64,000 nt of DNA from NCBI RefSeq assembly GCF_030316885.1, contig NZ_JASZYQ010000001.1, positions 496,001-560,000 of the forward strand, written 5' to 3'. The stretch is from Variovorax jilinensis. GTDB lineage: Bacteria > Pseudomonadota > Gammaproteobacteria > Burkholderiales > Burkholderiaceae_C. A model generated the notes under the pieces. It searched no databases. It saw only the letters and a list, made by a program, of their open reading frames with translations, and was not told the origin of the DNA. Position numbers and translations under genes: made by a program. Shown one piece after another: positions 52,384 through 61,470 of this stretch; within the stretch, counting starts at the first letter, position 1; each line of letters starts with the position of its first letter.

Positions 52384-54131
52384 CGCGCCGGGCTGCCCTC
52401 GGGCTGCGGCACCAGCGTCCAGCGACGCTGGTGGTGTTCGCCGACCGAAGGCCGGTGCGCGATCGACACCATCGCTCCGCCCGAAGCTTGCACCATCGAT
52501 GCCAGCCGCTTGTAGATCGTGGCTTCGCTGGCGGCATCGAGCGCGCTCGTCGCCTCGTCGGCGAACAGCCACGCAGGCTTGCGCAGGAGCACGCGCGCGA
52601 TCGCCAGCCGTTGCTGCTCGCCGCCCGAAAGCTTCTGGCTCCACGCATCGCTGTCGTCGAGCCGCTTCGCGAGATCGGGCAGCAGCGCGTCGTCGAGGGC
52701 CTGCACGAGCTGGGCATCCGTGAAGGCCGCGGCCGTCTGCGGATAGGCCAGCGCATCGCGCAGCGGACCGTCCGGCACGTAGGGCCGCTGGGGAACGAAC
52801 ATCGCGTCGGCCGGCATCGCCACCCGGCCGCGAGCGAAGGGCCAGATGCCCGCGAAGGACCGGAAGAGCGTCGACTTGCCGCTGCCCGAGGGGCCTTGCA
52901 GCATCACGGTATCGCCGGCGCGCACCGCAAGCGCGGCATCGCGGATCAGCGTCGCGCCGTTGGGCAGCGCCACGCCGAAGCCCTCGGCGCGCAGGCCACC
53001 GGCGTTGTCGGAGGGCACGCGTTCGAGCTCGTCGGCCGCTGCCGAATGGGCCTGCATGGCCGCCTCGAAGCTGCTCAGCCGGTCGGCCGTGGCACGCCAG
53101 ACGGCCACGCGGTCGTAGTTGTCGACGAACCAGCTCAGCGAATCCTGCACGCGCCCGAAGGCCGAGTTGACCTGCATCAGCTGGCCGAGCTGGATCGCGC
53201 CGCTGAAGAAGCGCGGCGCCTGCACGATGAAGGCGAAGATCACCGAGGCCTGGCCGAACGACGCCGTGAATGCCACGAGGTTCTTCTGCTTGCGGATCAG
53301 CTGCAGGTAGTTTCCGAGGACGGCGCCGAAGCGCAGCTTCAGCTGGCCGTGGACGGTCTTCTCGCCGTTGTCGAGCGCGATCGCCTCGCTGTATTCGCGC
53401 ACCCGGATCAGCTGGTGGCGGAAATCGGCCTCGAAGCGCTGCTGCTGGAAGTTGAGGCCGATCAGCGGGCGGCCGATGAAGTGCGTGATGACGGTGCCCG
53501 CCGCACAGTAGAGCAGCGCGATCCAGACCATCGACCCCGGCACCGAGTAGGCGTGGCCGAACAGCGTGAAGTCGGCCACGCCGCTCAGCCCCCACAGGAT
53601 GCCGATGAAGCTCACCAGCGTGACCGCCGCATTGAGCAGGCCCATCGACAGCGTCATCGTGTAGTCGGTGAAGATCTGCATGTCCTCCTGGATCCGCTGG
53701 TCCGGGTTGTCGGGCGTGCCGCCCTGGTGCTGGCCGTAGCGCGCGAGCTCCAGGTGGTAGAAGGTCCGGTCGGCCATCCAGCGCTCGAGGTAGTTCTCGG
53801 TCATCCAGGCGCGCCAGCGCAGCTGCAGCAACTGCGTGAGATAGAACTTGAGGATCGCGATCACGATGAAGCCGGCGGCGATCCAGCAGAAGTAGACGAT
53901 CTCGCGCCAGAACACGGCCTGGTCCTTGTTCTGAAGCGCATCGTAGAAGCGCGCATACCACTGGTTGTTCAGCACCAGCATGTAGACCACGCCCAGGTTG
54001 AGCGCGACGATTGCCGCGAGCAGGCCGCGCGCCATCCACTTCTGCTCGGAGCGGAAGTAGGGCGCTGCCAGCGCGCCAATGCGGCGCAGGGTCTGGAGCA
54101 TGCTCTTGGAGCCTGTGGAGTCGACATTCAT
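52362..54131 (-). CDS. SbmA/YddA-like ABC transporter (fused membrane and ATPase domains)
   Basis: A 589-residue ABC transporter of the SbmA/BacA-related YddA type. The membrane domain (about 30-330) has [40 protein letters not shown] and [16 protein letters not shown], all signatures of this family. The nucleotide-binding domain has Walker [10 protein letters not shown] (Lys419), [14 protein letters not shown], signature [16 protein letters not shown] and Walker [13 protein letters not shown]. Relatives import peptides or very-long-chain or cobalamin-like substrates; the substrate here is unknown. It ends inside the last 22 nt of convergent queC. Confidence 0.92.
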   Translation of the reverse strand: MNVDSTGSKSMLQTLRRIGALAAPYFRSEQKWMARGLLAAIVALNLGVVYMLVLNNQWYARFYDALQNKDQAVFWREIVYFCWIAAGFIVIAILKFYLTQLLQLRWRAWMTENYLERWMADRTFYHLELARYGQHQGGTPDNPDQRIQEDMQIFTDYTMTLSMGLLNAAVTLVSFIGILWGLSGVADFTLFGHAYSVPGSMVWIALLYCAAGTVITHFIGRPLIGLNFQQQRFEADFRHQLIRVREYSEAIALDNGEKTVHGQLKLRFGAVLGNYLQLIRKQKNLVAFTASFGQASVIFAFIVQAPRFFSGAIQLGQLMQVNSAFGRVQDSLSWFVDNYDRVAVWRATADRLSSFEAAMQAHSAAADELERVPSDNAGGLRAEGFGVALPNGATLIRDAALAVRAGDTVMLQGPSGSGKSTLFRSFAGIWPFARGRVAMPADAMFVPQRPYVPDGPLRDALAYPQTAAAFTDAQLVQALDDALLPDLAKRLDDSDAWSQKLSGGEQQRLAIARVLLRKPAWLFADEATSALDAASEATIYKRLASMVQASGGAMVSIAHRPSVGEHHQRRWTLVPQPEGSPARYKVEAT

Positions 54132-54233
54132 GGCGTGGGTCCGGGGTTCGCGCCGGCGGCGGGCGCGTTGCTTTCATCGTATCGCTCGCGCGGCGGGCTT
54201 TCTTAAGCCGCGCTGAAGGCAGCGCCCGCCAGC

Positions 54234-55133
54234 TCAGCGCAGATTGCTGATCCCGCTCGCCACATGCCCCGAAGGCACGTGCCGCGCCGCGGCATCGACA
54301 TGGCCGGTCTGGTCGTCGAAGAAGAAGTCGGGCTCGAACTCGCGCAGGAACTCGCCCTTGGCCAGGCCGCCGAGGAACATCGCCTCGTCGACCTTGATGT
54401 TCCAGTTCATGAGCGTGCGGATCGCGCGCTCGTGCGCCGGCGCGCTGCGCGCGGTGACCAGCGCGGTGCGGATGCGCATCGCAGGGCCGCTGGCCTGCTG
54501 GAGCCGGTGCAATGCGGTCAGCAGCGGCTTGAACGGGCCTTCGGGCAGCGGCAGCGCGGCCTTCGACGATTCGTGAAGCTGGAAGGCGTCGAGACCTTCG
54601 GCCTGGAACACGCGTTCGGCCTCGTCGCTGAACAGCACTGCGTCGCCGTCGAAGGCGATGCGTACCTCGTTCGGGTAGGCGTCGCTCGCATGCACCGATT
54701 CGACCAGCACTCGGGCGGCAGGGAAGCCGGCGATCAGGGCCTCGCGCACGTCCTCGGCATTGACCGAGAGGAACAGGTGCGCGCGCAGCGGCCGCAGGTA
54801 GCCGAACGGCGGCCGCCCTTGCGTGAACACGCCGCGCTGCAGCGCGATGCCGTTGGCCACGGCCGAGCGGAACACGCGCATGCCGGAGACCGGATCGTTG
54901 CGCGACAGGATCACGACCTCGACGCGCTGCTGGCCGGCCTCGTTGAAGCGCAGGAGCTTGCGCACCAGCGAATAGGCGATGCCGGGGCGTGCCGGCACGT
55001 CGAGCCGGTCGAGCTGCAGCTTCATGTAGCCGGCATCGTCGCCCGATTCGAAGATCGCGTTCTCTTCCTCGAGATTGAACAGCGCCCGCGAAGAGATCGC
55101 CACCACCAGCTTGTCGTCGAGGGAGGGCGCCAT
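54234..55133 (-). CDS. 5'-nucleotidase family protein
   Basis: A 299-residue soluble protein matching the bacterial 5'-nucleotidase family related to cytosolic 5'-nucleotidase I. It contains LVVAISSRALFNLEEENAIF, EVVILSRNDPVSGMRVFRSA, AFDGDAVLFSDEAERVFQAE (HAD-like DGDAVLFSD) and EPDFFFDDQTGHVDAA. It should hydrolyse nucleoside monophosphates. It begins 2 nt after the gspF stop on the same strand, so it rides at the end of the type II secretion operon, although no functional link is known. Confidence 0.88.
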   Translation of the reverse strand: MAPSLDDKLVVAISSRALFNLEEENAIFESGDDAGYMKLQLDRLDVPARPGIAYSLVRKLLRFNEAGQQRVEVVILSRNDPVSGMRVFRSAVANGIALQRGVFTQGRPPFGYLRPLRAHLFLSVNAEDVREALIAGFPAARVLVESVHASDAYPNEVRIAFDGDAVLFSDEAERVFQAEGLDAFQLHESSKAALPLPEGPFKPLLTALHRLQQASGPAMRIRTALVTARSAPAHERAIRTLMNWNIKVDEAMFLGGLAKGEFLREFEPDFFFDDQTGHVDAAARHVPSGHVASGISNLR

Positions 55134-55135
55134 GG

Positions 55136-56368
55136 CTACTTTACGAATTGATTGAGCTGGATGATCGGCATCAGCACCGCCAGCACGATCAGCATCACGA
55201 TCCCGCCCATCGCCACGATCAGCAGCGGCTCGAGGATGGTCGCCAGGTGCATCGCACGGCGCTGCACCTCGGCGCCGAGCTGGTTGGCGGCGCGCTGCAG
55301 CATCAGCGGCAGCGTGCCGGTCTGCTCGCCGAGGCGCGCGAACATCGAGACGATGCCCGGGAAGCGCTTCTTCTGTGCCAGCGCCGATGCCAGCGGCGCA
55401 CCCTCGCGCACCAGTACCAGTGCGTCGAGCGCGTCGGCGCGCATCGCGGTGTTGCTGAGCGTCTCCGAAGCCGCCTGCAGTGCGCGCAGGATCGGCACGC
55501 CCGCGGTGGCCAGCATCGCGAGCGTGCTCGCGAAGCGCGCCGCGTTGTAGCCACGAGCCAGCTTGCCGACCAGCGGCAGGTTGAGCCATGCGGCATCGAA
55601 GCGCTCGCGCAGCGCGCGCCGCGAGAGCGCCATGCGCGCGGCGATGGTGGCCACCACCACGCCGACCAGCATCAGCCAGCCGTAGTTGCGCACGAAGGCG
55701 CTCAGCGCCAGCATCGCCACCGTGAGGATGGGCAGCGCGCGCTTGGTGCCCGCGAAGACGTTGGCCACCTGAGGCACCACGTAGCTCACGAGGAAGACCA
55801 CGATGACGATTGCCACCAGCGTCACGATGGCCGGATAGAGCGCCGCGCCGACCAGCTTCTGCTGCAGCGCCTGGCGCTGTTCGAGGTCGTCGGCCAGCCG
55901 TTCGAGCACCAGCCCCAGATTGCCGCTCTGCTCGCCGGCGCCGATCACCGCGACGTAGATCGGGGAGAACTCGCGCGGATGCTGCGACAGCGCGCGGCCG
56001 AAGGGCGAGCCGGCGTTGACTTCGGCGCGCAGCGAGGCGACCAGATCGCGTTGCGCTTCGGTCTCGGCCTCGTCGGTGAGCGCGGTCAGCGCGCGCTCGA
56101 GCGAAAGGCCCGAGGACACCAGGCCCGCGATCTGCCGCGTCCAGACCGCCAGCGTGGTCGAGTTGAAGATGCGCCTGCCGCCGAGCATGCGGCGCCAGCC
56201 GCGGGCTGCGGGCACGCCGCTCTCGACGCTGCCGACCGGCGTCACGGCCAGCGGGATCAGCGCCTGGGCGCGCAACATGCCGCGCGCGGCGCGCGCGGTG
56301 TCGGCCTCGAGAACGCCCTTGCGGGCCGAGCCCTGGGCGTCGATGGCCTCGAAGGAATAGGCGGGCAT
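55136..56368 (-). CDS. gspF: Type II secretion system inner-membrane protein GspF
   Basis: A 410-residue platform protein of the type II secretion system. Two homologous GspF domains (about 70-195 and 275-395) contain LVSSGLSLERALTALTDEAE and AGVPILRALQAASETLSNTA, each with following hydrophobic helices. The opening MPAYSFEAIDAQGSARKG is typical. It is ten nucleotides from gspE and two from the 5'-nucleotidase gene. Length is standard. It sits in the inner membrane and couples the GspE ATPase to pseudopilus assembly. Confidence 0.95.
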   Translation of the reverse strand: MPAYSFEAIDAQGSARKGVLEADTARAARGMLRAQALIPLAVTPVGSVESGVPAARGWRRMLGGRRIFNSTTLAVWTRQIAGLVSSGLSLERALTALTDEAETEAQRDLVASLRAEVNAGSPFGRALSQHPREFSPIYVAVIGAGEQSGNLGLVLERLADDLEQRQALQQKLVGAALYPAIVTLVAIVIVVFLVSYVVPQVANVFAGTKRALPILTVAMLALSAFVRNYGWLMLVGVVVATIAARMALSRRALRERFDAAWLNLPLVGKLARGYNAARFASTLAMLATAGVPILRALQAASETLSNTAMRADALDALVLVREGAPLASALAQKKRFPGIVSMFARLGEQTGTLPLMLQRAANQLGAEVQRRAMHLATILEPLLIVAMGGIVMLIVLAVLMPIIQLNQFVK

Positions 56369-56378
56369 CGGCGGGCGC

Positions 56379-57794
56379 CTATTCGCGAGTCACGCGCAGC
56401 AGCTCGGCGCGCGAGCTGATGCCGGCCTGTACCAGGCGCTCGCCGTCCTCGCGCATCGAGCGCAGGCCGCCGCGCTCGGCGGCCACGAAAAGCTGGCTCT
56501 CGGGCGCTCGGTTGTGGATCAGCGCCTGCACGGAGTCGTCGGCCACCAGCAGCTCGAAGATGCCGGTGCGGCCCTGGTAGCCGGTGTGGCCGCAGGCTTC
56601 GCAGCCCACGGGCTGCGCCTCGTGGCCGGCGGCCGGGGCGCACACCGGGCACAGCTTGCGCACCAGCCGCTGGGCCAGCACGCCGAGCAGCGAGGAGCTC
56701 AGCAGGAAGGGCTCGACGCCCATGTCGGTCAGCCGCGTGACCGCGCTGACCGAGTCGTTGGTGTGCAGCGTGGCCAGCACCAGGTGGCCGGTGAGCGAGG
56801 CTTGAATGGCGATCTGCGCGGTCTCGAAATCGCGGATCTCGCCGATCATGATCACGTCCGGGTCCTGGCGCAGGATGGCGCGCAGGGCCTTGGCGAAGGT
56901 GAGATCGATCTTCGCGTTGACCTGGGTCTGGCCGACGCCCGCCAGCTCGTACTCGATCGGGTCCTCGACCGTCATGATGTTGCTGCTGCTGGCGTCGAGC
57001 CGGCTCAGCGCGGCGTAGAGCGTGGTGGTCTTGCCCGAGCCGGTCGGGCCCGTGACCAGGATGATCCCGTGCGGCTGGCCGATGAGCCGCTCGAAACGCG
57101 CCAGCGTGTCGCCCTGCATGCCCACCGATTCGAGCGTGAGCTTGCTCTCGGACTTGTCGAGCAGGCGCAGCACCGCGCGTTCGCCGTGGGCCGAGGGCAG
57201 CGTCGACACGCGCACGTCGACCGCGCGCGTGCCGATGCGCAGCGAGATGCGGCCGTCCTGCGGCAGCCGCTTCTCGGCGATGTCGAGGTCGGCCATGATC
57301 TTGAGCCGCGAGATCAGTGCCGCATGCAGCGCGCGGTTGGGCTGGACCACCTCGCGCAGCGTGCCGTCGATGCGAAAGCGCACCGACGACGTGCGCTCGT
57401 AGGGCTCGATGTGGATGTCGCTGGCGCCGTCGCGCGCGGCCTGCGTGAGCAGCGCGTTCAGCATGCGGATGATCGGCGCGTCGCCCGCCGATTCGAGCAG
57501 GTCCTCGACCGCCGGCAGCTCCTGCATCATGCGCGAGAGGTCGGCGTCGCCCTGCACCTCGCTCACCACGGCGGCGGCGTTCGATTCGCCCTTGGCGTAG
57601 GCGGCGCTGATGCGTTGCGCGAGCTGGTCGGGCGGCAGCGGCTCGAAGCTGCGCACGGGGTACTTGCGCAGCACCTCGCCGAGCGCGCTCTTCGGCGGCA
57701 GCCTCGGCATCCATAGCGTGAGGCTGCCGTCGTCGGCCTCCTCGAGCAGCAGCTGCTGCCCGCGGGCGAAGGCATAGGGAAGGGGATAGCGCAC
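56379..57794 (-). CDS. gspE: Type II secretion ATPase GspE
   Basis: A 471-residue hexameric ATPase that powers pseudopilus assembly. It has the N-terminal GspL-binding part, Walker A GPTGSGKTTT (Lys255), the Asp and His boxes (MTVEDPIEYE, GHLVLATLHTND) and the Walker B region DPDVIMIGEIRDFETAQIA. The zinc-binding tetracysteine (CPVCAP and CEACGH, around residues 382-405) is present. Length is slightly short (usual about 500), mostly in the N-terminal region. It follows gspD by 36 nt. Confidence 0.96.
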   Translation of the reverse strand: MRYPLPYAFARGQQLLLEEADDGSLTLWMPRLPPKSALGEVLRKYPVRSFEPLPPDQLAQRISAAYAKGESNAAAVVSEVQGDADLSRMMQELPAVEDLLESAGDAPIIRMLNALLTQAARDGASDIHIEPYERTSSVRFRIDGTLREVVQPNRALHAALISRLKIMADLDIAEKRLPQDGRISLRIGTRAVDVRVSTLPSAHGERAVLRLLDKSESKLTLESVGMQGDTLARFERLIGQPHGIILVTGPTGSGKTTTLYAALSRLDASSSNIMTVEDPIEYELAGVGQTQVNAKIDLTFAKALRAILRQDPDVIMIGEIRDFETAQIAIQASLTGHLVLATLHTNDSVSAVTRLTDMGVEPFLLSSSLLGVLAQRLVRKLCPVCAPAAGHEAQPVGCEACGHTGYQGRTGIFELLVADDSVQALIHNRAPESQLFVAAERGGLRSMREDGERLVQAGISSRAELLRVTRE

Positions 57795-57830
57795 GGGCCG
57801 GACCTTATCGCAATGGGAGCCGTCGAGACA

Positions 57831-60110
57831 CTAGGGGAGTTCGCGCTTGGACGACGGATCGGCCGTCGGCGGCAGGGCGCCCCTCAGCGGCGACGGCGCA
57901 AGTCGTTGATTCGGTTGCGTAGGGGGCGGGATCAGCGTGGTGCCTTGCATCGACAGGCCGTCCTCGACCTTCCCCAGCGGGCGCCCCGGCGCCGGCAGCG
58001 GCTCGATGACAGCTGCCGAATTCACGTTGCGCAGCAACACGTTCTCGGCCGGCTGAATTTGCTGCTGAAGCGAACGCATCGTGTCGTAGCGCTCGTTGGC
58101 GACGCCGGCGGTCGTGGCCGCGTCGCGCATCACGACCGGCCGCAGGAACATCATCAGGTTCACTTTTTCCCGCTTTCGGCTTTCGCTCTTGAACAGCGCG
58201 CCCACGATCGGAATGTCGCCGGCCAGCGGGACCTTGTCGACGTTGTTGCTGTAGTTGTCCGACAGCAGGCCGCCGAGCATCACCAGGCCCCCATCCTCGA
58301 CCAGCACGCTGGATTCGATCGCGCGCTTGTTGGTGGTCGGGCCGTTGGGGGCATTTTCGGTTCCACCCTGCACCGTCGACGTTTCCTGGAACACGATCAA
58401 CTTGACGGTGCCGCTTTCATTGATCTGCGGGCGCACGCGCAGCGTCAGGCCGACGTCCTTGCGCTCGATGGTCTGGAACGGATTGACCGAGCCGTTGGCC
58501 GCGCCGGTGTTGGTGAACTGGCCGGTGATGAACGGGACGTTCTGGCCGATGACGATCTTTGCTTCTTCGTTGTCGAGGGTCAGCAGATTGGGCGTCGACA
58601 GAAGGTTGGCGTCCGCGTCGCTGGCGAAGAAGTTGGCGATTGCGCCCAGCACGGGGACGCCGTTGATCGTGGACGTGGCGCCGGCGTTGATGCCGCGCGA
58701 GAGTGTGGTCAGTGCAGCCGGCGTGTTCGCTATCAGCGCGGCGCTCAGCGCGAGGATGCTCGGGCCGGCCAGACTGGAGTTGGTGCCGATGGCGCCAGAG
58801 TTGCCAAGTGCCGTCTGCCACTGGATGCCGAATTGAGCAGCCTTCGTGGTCGTGGCTTCGACGATCAGCGCCTCGATCATGACCTGCGCGCGCCGACCGT
58901 CGAGCTTGTCGATGACGGCGCGGAGCTGGCGGTACTGTGGCTCCGAGGCCGTGATGATCAGCGAGTTGGTCGACGGATCGGCCTGGATCTGGCCGCCGGT
59001 GGACGGCGTGTTGGCATTGTTGAGCGGCGTCGTGGCCGCGGCGCTGCCCTGGCCCTGCTGCAGGCTGTTCTGCAGCGCGCCGGTCTGCAGGTTGGTCTGC
59101 TGCGTGCCGCCCTGGACGCCCGTGATGCCGCCGCTGCCGCTGACGCCGCGCGCCTCGGCCGACATCGCCGCGCGCAGCGTGGTCGCGAGCCTCACGGCGT
59201 CGGCGTTCTTGAGGTAGACCACATAGACGTTGCCGGCCGCGCCGTTGCCGCTGTCGAGAGGCACCCGGTCGAGCTTCTCGATCAGCGTTCGCACCAGCTG
59301 CGCACGCGCCGGGTTGGCGGCGCGCAGGATGATCGCATTGCCGCGCGGCTCGGCCAGCAGCGTGGTGCGGAAGGACGCGTCGACCTGGCCCGGGGCGCCG
59401 CCTGCACCCGTGCTGGCGGTTCCTTCGAGCAGCCGCGACACCAGCGGCACCAGGTCGGTGGCGACCGAATACTTGAGGGGGATCACCTCGATGTCGGAGG
59501 CGTTCGGCACGTCGAGCGCGGCCACGATGCGCGCCAGCCGGCGCATGTTCTCGGCATAGTCGGTGATCACCAGCGAGTTGTTGCCGGGATTCACGTTGAT
59601 CGTGTTGTTGGGCGCGATCAGGGGCCGCAGCACCGGCAGCAGGTTGTTCGCCGACTCGTAGTTGAGCTTGAAGATCTGGGTGACGATCTGATTGCCGCTC
59701 AGGCTCGAGGTGGTCGGCGTCGACGTCGTCACGGTGCTGCTCTGCAGCTTGGCGTCGGCCTCTGGCACGACCTTGTAGAGCCCGTCGGACTGCACGATGG
59801 CGAAGCCCTGCAGCCGCAGCGCGGCCGCGAACTGGTTGAAGGCCGCCGCCGGCTCGATCGCGCGGTCGGTCTGCAGCGTGATGGTGCCCTTCACGCGCGG
59901 GTCGACCACGACGTCGCGGCCGGTCACGACCGCCATGGTGCGCGCCACCGATTCGATCTCGGCATTGCTGAAGTTCAAGGTGATCGGCTCGCCGCGCCGC
60001 GGCACGTCCTGCGCGAAGGCCGAATAGGGAATGCAGGCCGCGATCAGCATCTGCGCCGCGAGCGCGAGGGTGCCGAGGCGGATGCCGGAGGAAGACTTTG
60101 GCTTCTTCAT
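57831..60110 (-). CDS. gspD: Type II secretion secretin GspD
   Basis: A 759-residue outer-membrane secretin. After a signal sequence come N0 and three N1-N3 repeats (about 40-330, for example EIESVARTMAVVTGRDVVVD and IVTQIFKLNYESANNLLPVL). A Gly/Gln/Thr-rich insert near 335-385 and the secretin barrel domain (about 400-690: VEDGGLVMLGGLLSDNYS, PLAGDIPIVGALFKSE) follow, then a proline-rich tail. The signal region contains LIAAC, which could be a lipobox as in liposecretins, but a later AFAQ site is also possible. It begins 2 nt after the gspN stop. Confidence 0.95.
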   Translation of the reverse strand: MKKPKSSSGIRLGTLALAAQMLIAACIPYSAFAQDVPRRGEPITLNFSNAEIESVARTMAVVTGRDVVVDPRVKGTITLQTDRAIEPAAAFNQFAAALRLQGFAIVQSDGLYKVVPEADAKLQSSTVTTSTPTTSSLSGNQIVTQIFKLNYESANNLLPVLRPLIAPNNTINVNPGNNSLVITDYAENMRRLARIVAALDVPNASDIEVIPLKYSVATDLVPLVSRLLEGTASTGAGGAPGQVDASFRTTLLAEPRGNAIILRAANPARAQLVRTLIEKLDRVPLDSGNGAAGNVYVVYLKNADAVRLATTLRAAMSAEARGVSGSGGITGVQGGTQQTNLQTGALQNSLQQGQGSAAATTPLNNANTPSTGGQIQADPSTNSLIITASEPQYRQLRAVIDKLDGRRAQVMIEALIVEATTTKAAQFGIQWQTALGNSGAIGTNSSLAGPSILALSAALIANTPAALTTLSRGINAGATSTINGVPVLGAIANFFASDADANLLSTPNLLTLDNEEAKIVIGQNVPFITGQFTNTGAANGSVNPFQTIERKDVGLTLRVRPQINESGTVKLIVFQETSTVQGGTENAPNGPTTNKRAIESSVLVEDGGLVMLGGLLSDNYSNNVDKVPLAGDIPIVGALFKSESRKREKVNLMMFLRPVVMRDAATTAGVANERYDTMRSLQQQIQPAENVLLRNVNSAAVIEPLPAPGRPLGKVEDGLSMQGTTLIPPPTQPNQRLAPSPLRGALPPTADPSSKRELP

Positions 60111-60112
60111 GG

Positions 60113-60910
60113 TCAACCCAGTGTGATGAGCGAGCGCGCGCCTTCGCGTCGCCCGATGATGTTCAACAAGTTCGAGAGCGCGTCTTCGCGTCCTGGCGCG
60201 GCGCTGGCTTCGCCGTCGAAGCGCATGGCGCTGCCGTTGAAGCGGCCGCTGCCGCTCAGTTGCAGGCTGCCTTCGCGGGTCGTCAGCAGCAGCGAGGGGA
60301 CCGGTCCGCCCTCGATGGCGATGCGATAGCTGCCCATCGGCCTGAGCGTCGACAGGCTGGAGGAGATGTCGGTGGCGTCCAGCGTGGCGCGGCCCGCGAT
60401 GGTAAGGGCCGGGCCGTCCCAGCGCAGCACCAGGGCCTGCATGGAAAGGTCGAGCACGCCTTCGAGCTTGAGCGTGTTCCAGGGCGCGCCGAAGCCCGCC
60501 AGCATCGCGGCGGGCCAGCGCGACTGGCCGTCGCGCCAGGCCAGCTCGAGGCCGTTCGCACGCGGCCGGCCGGTCAGTTCGAGCGGCGTCGCGATGCAGC
60601 ATGGCAGTTCGAGGGAGGCAGAGACGCCGTCCCAGCGCGGACGCAGGGTCCAGCTCAGCGTGCCGGGCAGCGAGATCGAAGCCGCGCCCGCGGCACCGCT
60701 CGAAAACACCACGCCCGCGTTGCCGCGCCAGACCGTGCCGCGCGCGTTGATCAGCTGAAGGTGGCCGCCGCTCCATTGCGCAAGGCCGGCGGCCAGCCAG
60801 CGGGCCGGCGCATAGACCGCCAGCGCGATCAGGCCGCCCACCAGCGCACCGAGCACGGCCCAGCGCCAGCCTGGGCGGATGGCGGCGTCGGAGGTGCGCG
60901 AGAGTGCCAT
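60113..60910 (-). CDS. gspN: Type II secretion system protein GspN
   Basis: A 265-residue protein with one N-terminal membrane helix (about 14-36) and a periplasmic beta-rich domain. Features of GspN include LINARGTVWRGNAGVVFSSG, LSWTLRPRWDG and the C-terminal GSGRFNGSAMRFDGEA. GspN is an auxiliary subunit, absent from some systems, located in the inner membrane facing the secretin. It lies between gspM (11-nt gap) and gspD (2-nt gap), the usual place in Burkholderiales. Composition is in line with the rest of the operon. Confidence 0.88.
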   Translation of the reverse strand: MALSRTSDAAIRPGWRWAVLGALVGGLIALAVYAPARWLAAGLAQWSGGHLQLINARGTVWRGNAGVVFSSGAAGAASISLPGTLSWTLRPRWDGVSASLELPCCIATPLELTGRPRANGLELAWRDGQSRWPAAMLAGFGAPWNTLKLEGVLDLSMQALVLRWDGPALTIAGRATLDATDISSSLSTLRPMGSYRIAIEGGPVPSLLLTTREGSLQLSGSGRFNGSAMRFDGEASAAPGREDALSNLLNIIGRREGARSLITLG

Positions 60911-60921
60911 CGGGATGTCGT

Positions 60922-61470
60922 TCAACGGGCCGGCAGGCCCATGACCAGCGTGCCGTCCCAGCGCACGCCGGTGGCGTCGGCGCCGGATGCGGGGGCGGGG
61001 GCGGGCGAGGGCGCGACTGCGCTGCGCGTGAGATGCACCTCGCGCGGCACGGCGCGGGCGTTGCTGCGGGCCTGCGTCAGCAGCTGCGCGAGCGCCTCGG
61101 CCGGCGCGTTGCGCAGCGCGACCGTGACGTTCTCGCTGGCGCCCGCGATCTGCAGCTGGGCATTGGGGCCGAGGTTTTCGCGCACCGAGGTCTCGAGGCC
61201 ACGCATGGCGTCGTCGCGGCTGGCGCGCGGCTGGGACTGCAGCGCCCGGGCCTGAACCTGGAGTGCGGTCATGCGCTGCAGCTGGGCATCGAGCCGGGCA
61301 TGCTCGGCCGGCGCGCTCGACAACGTGGCGAGGGCGGGCGCAAGCGCCAGCCACCAGATCAGCGCCAGCGTCACGAGGCCGGCGGCGATCGCGATCATGC
61401 GTTGCTCGCGCGGCTCCAGTTCGGGCCACCAGGCTTGCCAGCGCGCTTCGAGGATCGCCAGCCATTTCAT
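60922..61470 (-). CDS. gspM: Type II secretion system protein GspM
   Basis: A 182-residue bitopic protein. A short cytoplasmic start (ARWQAWWPELEPREQRMIAI) precedes a single membrane helix (about 25-45, AAGLVTLALIWWLALAPAL), then a coiled-coil and a small periplasmic ferredoxin-like domain with LRNAPAEALAQLLTQARSNA. GspM stabilises GspL and links GspE to the pseudopilus. The ATG overlaps the gspL stop by 4 nt. The C-terminus has a Pro/Ala-rich tail (PSPAPAPASGAD), which is not unusual. Confidence 0.88.
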   Translation of the reverse strand: MKWLAILEARWQAWWPELEPREQRMIAIAAGLVTLALIWWLALAPALATLSSAPAEHARLDAQLQRMTALQVQARALQSQPRASRDDAMRGLETSVRENLGPNAQLQIAGASENVTVALRNAPAEALAQLLTQARSNARAVPREVHLTRSAVAPSPAPAPASGADATGVRWDGTLVMGLPAR

